A stretch of 38,066 bases of DNA from Lingula anatina (Eukaryota > Brachiopoda > Lingulata > Lingulida > Lingulidae): positions 648,554 to 686,619 of the forward strand of contig NW_019775758.1 of NCBI RefSeq assembly GCF_001039355.2. Reading direction: 5' to 3'. Made by a program: the position numbers and the translations under genes. Below, one piece after another: positions 1 to 11,900 of this stretch (the first letter of the stretch is position 1; each line of letters begins with the position of its first letter). Below the pieces are notes generated by a model. It was not told the DNA's origin. It saw nothing but the letters and a program-made list of their open reading frames with translations, and made no database searches.

Positions 1-40
1 GGGGGGGTTGGGGGGTGTTGGGGGGGGGGGGGGGGGGGGT
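1..40. repeat. G-homopolymer tract at left edge
   Basis: The first 40 bases are almost pure G broken by a few T. Such a tract can form G-quadruplexes and is a common place for an assembly to stop. A G-run also closes the window at 38057-38066. Confidence 0.9.
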
Positions 41-253
41 TTGTACTGTGATCTTTCATTAGCCTCAGAATTCTAGGTTGCTGCTTAGAAATAGGAATAA
101 GATGGGGTTTTGTCATCCCTTGGCTGTGTCAGTGAGAACTGAACCAGTCTTGGTTTCATCTGCGTGTTTAGAGGTAAACTGAAGTTGGCTAAATACAGAG
201 AGATATTGGCGTTGCTTCTTCAACTTCATGCACACGTACAGCCCCCCCCCCCT

Positions 254-295
<42 letters not shown>

Positions 296-2726
296 TCCAT
301 GTTTGTGCCTGGGCTGATACCTTGCACTCACAGAAGCTGAACCAAGGCCAAGATGGCAGCTTATCTTGGAGAGCATTCTTCCCACTCTTCCTTCACTTAA
401 CCTTTAAAGAGAACAGTTAATTTGGGGGAGGTGCAGGAAGGGTCCTGTCTTCCTCTGAGTGGAGGGAGAAATATGGTGATAGATTGTTTCTGTGGCAGAC
501 TGCCGTTAGGTTTTAATATTTACTGCTTGGTACTCAAATAGAGCCTTAGAAGCTATAATACAATAATTAGAAAACAATGAGAGCAATAAACCTAAATAAT
601 ATTTAGAGTTCAAGATGTTGTTCAGTAAAAGAGTAATAAGGTTATACTGAAAACATATTGGTGTTATCCAAGGGTGAACAAATACTGATAATTATTACTA
701 GTAAGTGTACGAGTTACATTGAAACTTATGGTGCATTATAACATTATGTAATAATATTAGTCTAATTTCTCAAACAAAAGCGGTGTATAACCACTCCCTA
801 AATGTAATGTTTTATTAGGGGTTATCCTTGCTTAGGGAACCACTGACTTTTTGTTCCTTTTTACATGGATGTTTTATTTTTTCCTAAACAATTTGATTAT
901 TATGAAGGTTGCAGGTTCATGGGAATAAGAGAGGAAAGTTGTCAAACGGGTTTAAGTAGTTCTGATATAATAAGTGCCCCCAAAAGCTTTGATATTGAAG
1001 GCAATTTATAAGCGATTCCCAGCCAGCAACCTGTTGGGGTTTGTTATATTTTTCATGTGGTCAGGGTTAAAAAAGGGAGTACAAATAGCTCTTTTTGCTT
1101 TCAGAAAGTTAAAGATATAAGTAGATTACCAACAAGTTTCATTCAGGTTGAATTAATCAAAATTAGAATCTTCTGCCAGTGTTATCGAATTCCTAGAACC
1201 CAGGCAGAAAGTCATGATGGGAAGATTCCTCCCGTGCCTTTGAACTCGACTTAAATGTTTTTCTTCGTGATGTGAGACACGAGTTACTTATTTGGATTGG
1301 CAAACTTGGGTAATTTTTTTTTCTGCTTGATTCAGGTGGGAATAGTAGTATCCTCTGACTCTGAATTCACAGAGACTCAGATGTGGGCTATCTTGGTAAT
1401 CTCTAACCCAGTAGCTTTTGGATAATATTGAAAGTCCAATGTAGCCCTAAATGTGCTGCCGCTACTAGTATGCTGCTTCAGTTACTGCTGTAGTGCTAGC
1501 AGTACTAGTTCGTAGTAGGAGCACGAAGAAGACAAACAGTAAAATTTCACAGCTACAGTAGGTCTTATTTGAGCAGTCTGTGCCACCTGTGGCAATAGTC
1601 CACCTAAAGAAGCACCAGGCTAGTAAATAAGTTAATATTGCATTAACCCACTTTTAACCTGAAGGGCTAGTAGCCTTCAGCATTTTTGGCACAAACTGGA
1701 TGAATCCATACAGCAGCCTACCTGGCAAGCATCCTAAACTCCTGGAACTTTAAAAAATATCCCGAAGAAGGAAAAGATGTGTCTCATTTACGTTCTTGCC
1801 AGAACAGTAATTTATTAGTGGTGGTTGAATAGTATGCTAGTACTTACCTATATAGAAAGCCTCCCAAGATGTGTGTACACATTAATGTTGAAATGGGCGT
1901 TATAATGATGAGTTGCCCATAGACTTAATGACAGTTTTATTACTACGTACGTGTCATAGTAGAATCGATACGGGAATGTGTTCACTCAGTTTTCATAAAA
2001 CTTGTTTTAAGTCATAACCTCAGGAGGAAGACGCCTTAATAGCACCCCCTCTCCCACTCCATCTCTCCTAATGCTGTATCCTCTAAAACCCCTTAATCGA
2101 GCTGCCTGAATACAAAGGAATTGCCGAGAAGGTATTGCAATTGAGTTTCCCCCTCTGAGTATCAAGACTGAAAGAAATAGATGGTTAGATCTAACCTAGC
2201 CCGGCTGTAGTCCAAGGCTTGACACTGTCATTACATTGTTTCCTAGAAAACTACCATCTCCATGGGAACTGCTGATAAAGCCCATTAAGATGTTACACCG
2301 AGAGATTTGATAACTGAATAAAGCATGAGAAATGTTCATCATATCTAAGCAATTACCAGGAGAAAAAAACTTGCTAGGGCTTATAAATAAGTCTACAAGA
2401 CAAGTGGTCTGCAGAGATAAGTGTCCTGGTGATGGCCCTGGAGTGTGAAACAGATACTGTATGGTAATTGCTCTCTAAATTCAAACAAAACTGGGGAAAT
2501 GCGGTTCGTGTGTGTGAGCGTGTAAGAGTGGGAGGATTGTGAAAGTGTGAACAAGAAAATATGTGAAGTTTTGCCAAATGAAAAATCTCGCATGATGACT
2601 GTTAAGAAAAAGATTTGTGATTTTATCGGCTGATTCTGTTCTCTGATATAATGTATGTTTTCTTTCTTGCTTTTATATAATTGCTTTAATTTGATGTATT
2701 TATTTATTTATTTTTATTTTCAACAG
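41..2726 (+). other. Intron upstream of the first visible syndecan exon
   Basis: No exon is recognisable here. The sequence holds a CA microsatellite (252-293) and otherwise AT-rich unique DNA. The first visible syndecan exon has an acceptor at 2721-2726 and starts in phase 0. A signal-peptide exon must therefore lie upstream, most likely outside the window, since syndecan genes usually have a long first intron. I see no convincing hydrophobic start exon with a phase-0 donor here. Confidence 0.55.
252..293. repeat. (CA)n microsatellite
   Basis: An uninterrupted CA dinucleotide tract of about 42 bases, preceded by a C-run at 242-252. Confidence 0.95.
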
Positions 2727-2831
2727 AGTAAAGATGACACATGGAAGAGAACCAACACAATGTCCATGGAGAAGTCTGAGAAACACGACCCATACAAAGA
2801 GGAAGAGATTTACATTGACGGGATGCAGCAG
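2727..2831 (+). CDS. SDC: Syndecan exon A (ectodomain start)
   Basis: The acceptor is TTTTCAACAG and the donor GTGGGT; the exon is 105 bases, phase 0 to 0. It encodes 35 residues beginning SKDDTWKR and including the acidic stretch KEEEIYIDG, which could favour glycosaminoglycan attachment or tyrosine sulfation. It joins exon B without breaking a codon. Recognition rests on splice sites, phase match and charge rather than on a named domain. Confidence 0.8.
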
Positions 2832-5800
2832 GTGGGTTGGAGAGTATAGTCACATGGTTGGAGAGTAAAGTCACATGTTCGGAGAGATAGGATAATATGT
2901 TTTGGGATTCTAACCTGCTTGAAAGTTGATGTTTGTTAGGTAGTAACATTATGTGGTACTCTGTAAATTTTACTTTGTGCCAACTATATCTCAAGCAGTG
3001 GAGGTGCTCGTGCATCTACTGGCCTTCCTGTTTACTCTTGTACTGTCAGTTTTACACAAGTGCCAAACATTTCCAGATTTGGCTACAAAAATGCAGAATG
3101 CTGAAAGATTGTTTCGGTCAAATTTATCTTTGGTTTTATTTCACTTTACCGTTTGGTTAAATTCATCAAGCCATTCGATGGAATTATATGTCGTCAGACT
3201 TGTTGGTAGGAGGCCAGAGAGAGATTTCCCAAACTCTCGATTCAACAGAACAAATGCATTAAAATGTTGGCACACACTGCTGTGCCCCCTTTTTTCTTTC
3301 TTTTTTTTCCCCTTTTTTTCCTCATTTTTGGTAAATGAGCTCAGCCTCTAGTGTACAGCAGATGAAGCCCACACATAACAAGACTGATGACGTGTGACGT
3401 TCATCGTCATCATAACTCAATTGCAGTCTATGAGCTGAATACAAATGATATGACTCTAATGTTTTATTGGAGCTCAATTATTTGACACCAGCAGAAAAAA
3501 AAGAGTGATCATTCCGCCCAAGGAGTTAATCATTCCGCCCAAGGTGACTGACAGAAAGCTACAGTTTCTGTTCAGCATCCAGTCTGGTAAACCCAACAGC
3601 ATTGAAAGAGAAATACCTGGTTTTCTAACAGGTAAAAAAAGTAAGTTCAGTCAATATAAAGCAGACCTACTGAGCTACACAGGTACATGCGGTTCAAAGT
3701 GACAGCATTCTCTTGATTAAAAAAATACAAAAAGCAAAGAAAATGATGAATAGTATTTCACAAAATGTGATGGATTATTTTTTGGCAATGCATGAGTAAA
3801 GTAAAGCAGCTCAGAAATATGGTTCAGACCCAAAAATAGTCTTTTTTAGAAGCTGTTTTTTTTTTTTTTTTTTTTCCTTCTCCTGGGTGTTTGGAGGGTT
3901 CCATTTGCTATTATAAAGCTATAACTCTAATTTGCTGCTGATCGATGGGACATTTAAGGAAATGTTTGAATGCCTGGGGTGACACTGCAAGAGACTAGAG
4001 GATCATAAATGAAATTGAGCAGAGATGGGGCTGAATATTATGGCAGCCTTTTTTGTTATCAAAAAAAAATAAAAAATGCCCTGAATAGAAAACTTGGCTT
4101 GCTGTCTTCGTGTGCTTGAATCAAAAGGCTTGGTGCAAGTTCTCAATATAAGAAATTCATATAAATGCTTGGATATTTTTACATTTAAACAAAACTGCGA
4201 CTTGTCAGAAACATGTTGGGAAATAGTTTCTTTAGATAAGACATTTTACCCTAAATGAAAAACTGACGCTGGTCTGTCTATAGGGGTTATAAAAACTGTT
4301 ATACATTCAAGCAAAGTTTGATGACATTAATTATATATATATATTTACATATATATAAATTTTTTTATCTCAGAATTTATTGGGATTTTTAGGTTTTTGC
4401 TCTTTTACATATGTATATCAAAACTAGACTTATGTGTATTTGCTTTACTATTTTGCTGTTAAATAAATAAAGAATGCACATTGTATGTAAGAAGTAAAAT
4501 TCAAGAAGAATAAGTTAATATATTTTGGCGAATAATTTTCCAAGGTGGGGCAATTAAACTGCAATAAATACCATATTCTGTACAGTGTTTGACATAAAAA
4601 AAAAAAAAAAAAACTTCCTTCTGTGAAAGCAAATGTTCTGTGGGTTAAGCTGTCAAAGTGTTATGGGAAGTATAAACTTAGCTGCCAAGAACCTGCAGTT
4701 TTTTCAAGAACCATACAGCCTCATTAGCGGCTGATTTATGGCAGACTTTGCTGGCAACAGGACGTATGATTGGCAAGATATTAACCAATTAGGTGTTTGG
4801 AAAGCATAATCTGCTCCATCACTCTTCCTGACTGACCTTTTTTGTTAAGGATTTCTGGATGTTTCAGAATGAAGATTTTCTGTCAAAAGAGAGGGGGGGG
4901 GGAAGACTTCATTTTGATTGATGGATCAGTTGCGAGTGGGGGAGGGGCTGTAAGATGTTATCTCTCAGCTCCTAGGCAGGACATCAGACAGAAGACGGAC
5001 TCCTTGGCCCTCAATTGCACTGATGAAATATAAAAAGCATAAAATTGCTCATTATAGAAACTGAAACAACAGTCAAGTTTTTCTTTCCCTTATTCCTCAT
5101 GAGCTATGTAATATTGCTTCAGGCAGCTGCCAAACGACAGTTAATTGCTCCTTTATATAGACCCATTTAACATATACTTTTCCCCCCTGGCTGTCATATT
5201 AATATTAAGAAGTACAGTAACCAAGTGTCAACATTGAATGACATATGATATTCTACAGAGCTTTGGCTTTGACATATAGCTGGAGAGAGAGAGAGACCAT
5301 AGCCAGTGGGTAGTGATAACAGATCACCTGTCATTGAAACAGTGAAACTGACATACTAGTCAGAGCGATCCAACTCTGTAGGGACTCTCACTAAACACAA
5401 AGAGATTTACTGAGTGACAATCCTCCTCTAGCAGTTAGGAGGTGATTATATCTCGTGTACTCTCCAGTCTGATCAATCTGTCTAATACAGAAGTGTCATC
5501 GTGAATACACCCAAAGGGACGGCCTTGTGACATGGTCAACTCCCGTTTTGACATATGGCTTGAGACTTACCATGATAGCCATTGGGCAGTTCTAACTGGG
5601 CACCTGTCTCTAGACATATAACTGCCCCCCAAGGCACAGTCATATAAGGAGGAATAGTATGGGTGATACAAGTATAGATCTATTTGTCTACTGTCATGAT
5701 GAACTGGTTTGGTGCAACTTCATGGGCTGAACTACTGCCTGTAATGGCTGATGTGAAGTTTGTGTTGGGAATATGGGTCGGAGACATGTTAATGTGATGT

Positions 5801-6709
5801 ATGTGTCTCATTTGTAGAAAACTTGTTGATGGTGATATGTGAATAAATAAAATGTGTTTGTCTCCTTTGGATAGTACTTACTGATGATGAACTGTAAATA
5901 GAAATAAGTGGCCAGTGTGTTTGGTTAAAGTCATAATAACTCTTCGTTTTGGCCAAAAATTGGATTTTCCTGGAAAAAACGGCAATTTTCCCGTACTTAC
6001 CAATGGTCAACGACCCCATTCCTGCATTCAAAGTTAATCCAGGGTTTTTTTCCTAAACGTACGGTTTTTTGTTAAAATCTCTTAAGAGATTTCAACTGAC
6101 GGAGCTCTCTCTGACATTGCAATGTCACTGGTGACCTACTTAAAACCGCGGGAAAAGCAGACAACAACAACACTATATAAGATTCATGAGATATATTCGT
6201 CCTTTTGTTAAAAATGCATTTATATCCACAATGTGTGCCATTCTGGGCTTTTCGTTATCTGACGCACTGTACAAAAACTCGCAACTTACGTCTGCGTCTG
6301 CATTAATGTGTTTGGCGCCATGTTATTTTGGTCTCGAATAAACGGGAGAATCCGCTTGACACCATTACATCATTAGCAACGAATGCCTTGATGACTGGGA
6401 AAAATGGCATCGAAAGCCCCATTGACCAGCACAGATTTTAGTTTTACTCCAATAACGGCCGTTTTAGTGGTAAAATACGATAGAATATATTTCCATGCGT
6501 TGTTTAAAATGTATTTCATGCGGAATTTTGAATCTCAAAGGAAGAGTTATTATTGCTTTAAAGCTGGTAAGAGGAAACTGGTTAAAAGAGAAAATGCAGG
6601 AAGAAGGAGAGAAATTAATGGTAGATTTACTACAGAATGGTATCAGTATAATTCAGTTAAAACAACATGCATAAACACACACATATAGGCTAATGCACAC
6701 ACATTCATG

Positions 6710-6748
<39 letters not shown>

Positions 6749-7330
6749 AGAGAGTTGTGTCTTAAAGCCATGTTTTTTAAAATGAGACCAGAAGAGTTAA
6801 GTGTATACAGGGAGTAGTAGTAGTATATATAAATTGTACCTGGAGGGTCTACACCTGGTACAGTATACAACAGGCCACCTGGTGCTGCTGGGGAGAATTA
6901 ATGTCTGTTTATATCTTACCTGAGAACTTAACTTACCTGTACTTAACCCTACCAGCTGTAACACTTGGTTAGCTTGGGGGGAGGGGAGGGAGTAAGAAGG
7001 GAAGTCGGGCAGCCTACTTTACAGGTGTACCAAGCAGCATATTATTAAAGACCTTGATTAAAGTATGGAGGGGGGCAGGGACAAGACTACCACTTAACAG
7101 ATTCATGGAGTCAAAATTTTTAATGAGAGTCTGTAGCTGAGGAGTTAAATGATAGGTATGGGAATTTTAATGCGTGTTATCAGGTACCTGCCTTCTGGAG
7201 GAAACGTGGATATGTTTGTAATGAGTTAATTTCATGGTGGGCTATTTAAATGTGGTACTTTTTCTGACAGTTGTCATGAGTAAATTGTAAGATGTAACTA
7301 GAAGTGGAGACATGGTACTTAAAATTTACC

Positions 7331-7365
<35 letters not shown>

Positions 7366-8897
7366 ACAGAAAGAGAGTGTCTGGATGAAGCATGGTATTA
7401 TATTACATTAACTTAAACTGAAAAAAAAAATGAAAATAGAAAAACAAAAAACATGCAAATCATTGAAATCAGTGTTGAATTAGCCAATTAGGCATGCAGA
7501 TAAGAAATATTTTTGTAGACCATTAGATGTCTTCCCCTGTGACATAGTGAGGTGAAGGGGTTGGGGGGGGGGAATGACAACTTGTGGCCTTACCTTATTG
7601 AAGAGAGTTCAGTTACTTGTGTCTTATTCACAGGATAGGTTGAAATGTTGACATGGGCATAATAGAGGACACGTGTGAACAATGGAAACTTGGCATCCAA
7701 GACATATATAATACTGAAGGGCTTTCATACGGTGGTTAAAATAAAATGACTCCTGGATGAGTAACTTTTCCGTTCAGTCCACACATTTAAGTGTTATATT
7801 TCAGATTGATTGGGGGACATTCTTTGGGATTGGTTTTGGAAGTTTATGAATCATCTTTGAAAGGGGTTCTGTCAAAGAGGAAAGAAAAATACTGTGAACT
7901 TTGTTAAATTATTATCAGGATTTGTGATAGATGTGAGACCCTTGAAAAGAGAAGAATTTAACTCTGGGAAAATTCTTCAAGAAAAGTTTTATTTGGCCTG
8001 TCTAATACTATGTGGTCTGGTTGTTGTTTACCCTCCAGCATTTTAGACTTGGTGTCTTTAGAAATGTCATTAGGATATTTGTAAAGAGAGAAAGTCTGTC
8101 TCTCTTTCCAGCATATTTTGCCTCCCTCCCAGTTTTATTTTAACTCAGATCTCAGATAGCTCAATCATTGCAAACAGATTTTTTAAAAAATGATAATCAG
8201 GAGGCCATGACTAATATGGAATTATACCCCCTTGCTTGCTTTGGTGATTTTATGTCAATATGTTTTATTGATTGTGTACTTCTTGATTATCAAGTAAATT
8301 TATGACAGATAAAAAGAGAGGGAGAGAGAAAAAAAATCTTCTTAGGTTTGTCTCCCATTTCTCCAGTTAACCCTCTAATGATCAAGCATGGCAGATGGTA
8401 TATTCCACACTTTGTGGCCACTTGCGGCAAACTATAAAATCATCGGAACTCCGTTTACATTAAAGATGATCTCTGCACCTGAAATTAAAAGAGAAAAAAA
8501 TAAAACAGTATACGTGATTCAAGACAGAGCGGAGTCTTTTTAACTCATGAGTCAACCCCTGCTGTGTTTGGATAAACCGATAGACCTCAGACCTTTGCCC
8601 AGCTGCCTGAATATTCAAAGTCATCCAGGGGAGTTAGAGCTTTGGAAATCAATTTTGACACGATATGGCAAGATTGTAATGAGAGAAAATAAAATTTAAG
8701 GTGATAAGAGAAGGGAAGGTCTAGTCAGAAAATGGATAAGGGAAAGAGCGAGACTTGGAACTGTCAATTTTGATGGGTGATGGCAGGGTTGGGCATGATA
8801 AAAATAATGCTGGAGTTAATTAAATACAATTTTACCAATTAATGCATATATATATAAGGTCATTGCCCTAAAGTAAGAGTGCTAATTAATTTAAAGG

Positions 8898-8942
<45 letters not shown>

Positions 8943-11900
8943 TATACAGTATGTCATTTTGTATACATTTTGTTTTATGATGAGTCAACTTTGGCAAAAA
9001 AAAGATAGTCATAAGTAAGATGTATGCTATTTCTTTTTGTTGGTATTTGAAAAAATGAAAAATAATTTCTTTGTAATCTTATTTTCTTCTTCAAGCATCT
9101 CTGTATTAGTTTTCCGTTAAAATGAACTCTGTATTACAGTTCTCCATTCTTTGTTTTAGGATGGTGTAATGGAGGGTTCTGGGAATGGTAACCAGGAAGA
9201 CGACACAGAGGGGTCGGGACCAGATGACGAAGAAGGTTCTGGAACCATAGGATTCGTTGGTAAGATGGAGCACAAGTGTGTGCGTGCATGCTTGTGTGTA
9301 CGTACGGATGGCCTGCCGAAGGAAACCATTGCAAAGCATTCTCACTAAATTTCACTTATTCTGAAACACTGATACTAATTAGTTAATCAATAAAAGAAGA
9401 AATATTCAAACAGATTGAGAAAAAATATTTCAAAAAGATTTATTGATATTATTGAATAAGAAATGTGTACGAATAGTGAACCAATGGTGCACAGAGTTTT
9501 CATCAAATGTAGAACACATGCTCAGTGGTTATACTGTGGCAGCAAGAAATCAGTGTGGCAGCAGTGACTGAGCTTTTTTTTTTTTTTTTTTTACCAACTT
9601 CATGACAGGCACATGTGTCCACTTTTGCAATGGCAGATCCCACAGTTGTTCTCACTCCTGACGCTTTTTGATCACATGTGGAATTAATTCTCACAGATCT
9701 GTAGGGGGGCTGTTTACTTCCTCACAGTTTTATTCTCCAGATTTGAACCAATATATATGTATATTTATTTCAAAATTTAGAAAAAAAATACAAAATACAC
9801 AAAATGTGTAAGAAGTGTAAAAGGTTTTATTGACCTCCTCTCCAACCCTCGCCTCTCCCATAGAAAAAGTATGAAACAGTTTGATCTCTCCAAGGGAAGC
9901 AATGAGACCAAAACAACCACCACCTTTTCCTGTATCAAAATGTGTATACAAAGTGAATCAAAGAGAGTCAGACTTTGAAAACTTGGATGAAATTCATGTC
10001 TTGGGTGCAAACTTCATGGGTGAAACCTTTCAGCAGTTGGCCTGCCTCTTGTCATGTGTTGAAAAACAAGAAGAATGTGTATCTGGTTGGTTTGGGTCTC
10101 AAGTTGAAATCAAAACAGGACGTTGGGGGCTGAAGCTCATTCCAATCATATCCAAATGTCAAGTGTATTATTCCTTGATAATAATGATATTTGAAAATCA
10201 CAGCTGAAAAGTTAAAGCCTAATCTTAAATAAATATTGTGCATGTTTTTAATATGTGTATATGAAGGAAATGTTTAAGTTTTAAACCCTCACGAATTTCT
10301 TAATTTATTGGATGGCTATAGATTAATCTAGAATCAAAGTAGACTAATGTTTTGGTCTCAAGTTTGTCTTATCTGCCCCCTGTTACAGTCAGTCAGTATT
10401 AATTCAACAACTCTCTCTTCCTTCTGCTGCTCAGATGCTAACTCATTAGACTTTGCATTCACAGGTTGGTATTTTGTGGTATATAGCTGTCTTATGTCCT
10501 TTTCACACCCACCATAATACTCCAGTGACACAGTCTGTAGTGTACCAGTACACTTTGAGAGATTGACAACTTTTAAAATAGCGAATGGCCAAATCGGAGC
10601 ACTTGCATTTGGTACTGCCAGCTAATTAATGTAGCAGCAGGAAACGAATTGTGGAGATCTTTTGAAAGAAATTAAAAATCCTTGTTGTGTAATATCATTT
10701 TCAGGCGTCCAAAGTGTACCAGTGCAGACTGTACCACTTGGGGTGGAAAGGATCTTATTTGTAAATGCAAAATGGTACTAGTAATTATTCTCATCATTTG
10801 AACAAAATTACTGAATCAGATTTTTACAAAGCAGTGTTTTGATGTCCACAACTATAAAAAATGATCATAATAAAAAAAATAATAAAAAGGAAGTTTGGCT
10901 CTTTTCATCTTATTGTAATTAACTGAAAAAAAAGACTAATCTGGATAAATGAAAAAAATTCAAATGTGAGAATAATTACCGAACAGCTGTTGTATATGTG
11001 GCAACGGTGACTTTTATACATTTCACCAGCATTTAGGACCATGTAGTGTGTCAAGATGGTAGCTATGGCAACACTGCTTAAACATGTGGTTTTTCTGAGG
11101 ACTGTCAGATTAAAATGAGAACAAATGTTGAACTGATCTTTGAATTAGTTATGTTACGCAAAATGTCAGATTCTTTTGCTTGTAAATAGTGTAGCTTTGA
11201 TGCATGTAAGCCAAATTGGCTACCTGTATAACTTTCTTTTTTCTTTGCAAAGGAGATCTGTGGTCATTTGCAGGTAGATCTTTGTGGCCTTTATCTATTC
11301 ATGTTGTAAAATGTCACAAACCCTCAAAAGTGATGCGATCAGAGTTATAACTTTGCATTCAGCTTATCATTTACGAACAAAGTGAAAGAAGTTGTCTGCT
11401 TAGTACTTGAAAGTAAAACTTTCCTAATACTAATATTTTTAGTACTCTTAGTGCTCATCTCTACTGTTGATGTACATTGTCAGAACGTAATCCGCCCCCC
11501 TCCACCACCACCACCCACCACCCACCCCCCACCCCCACCCTTATTCTATTCCCCCCCCCCCTTTGCACCCTTATGACTTAAATCAGAAATCAGAAGCCTG
11601 TGGTGGACCTTTTGCAGTTTCTGGACCCCACCTACTTTCTTTCATACTTTTTCTTACAGCCAAAAACCATATCTGCTTGTTGGGTTCTTTCTATGTTGTC
11701 ACAGACATCAAAATGGGGTTTTCCTACAAATGGAGAATCCCCTCTTTTTATGGTGCTGGATATTATGGCTTTTGATATGTTACTAGTATTTGTGATGTAT
11801 GTACTTGATGTAGTATATAATGTCGACTTACGTCTTGATGTTTCTTCTCGTAACAGCTGTGTAAGAGGGTAAATTAAAAAAATATCTGTTTTTCAAGTTA

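Larger units (their letters stand above)
2893..5924 (+). other. Syndecan intron, left part
   Basis: No exon recognised. The region holds T-runs (3300-3320, 3857-3876), an AT patch near 4330-4360, a two-copy 21-base repeat at 3509-3551, and a degenerate duplication at 5270-5620. Open frames here carry no recognisable domain. Confidence 0.6.
6562..9159 (+). other. Syndecan intron, right part
   Basis: No exon recognised. The region contains an AC tract with a GA tail (6713-6752), a GT tract (7331-7363), an AT-dinucleotide tract (8902-8946) and AT-rich unique DNA up to the acceptor at 9158-9159. Confidence 0.65.

Noticed and set aside
6404-6688. 94-codon plus-strand open frame starting [12 protein letters not shown]
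   Set aside because: Most of it lies in the non-coding right arm of the 637-base inverted-repeat element; no domain is seen.
9881-10207. 108-codon plus-strand open frame
   Set aside because: It has no recognisable domain and poor codon character; it lies in the large syndecan intron.
11382-11872. Plus-strand frames with a hydrophobic start and a proline run
   Set aside because: The hydrophobic stretch looks like a signal peptide, but the prolines come from a C-rich tract, there is no conserved domain, and the site is inside a syndecan intron in the wrong place for its signal exon.
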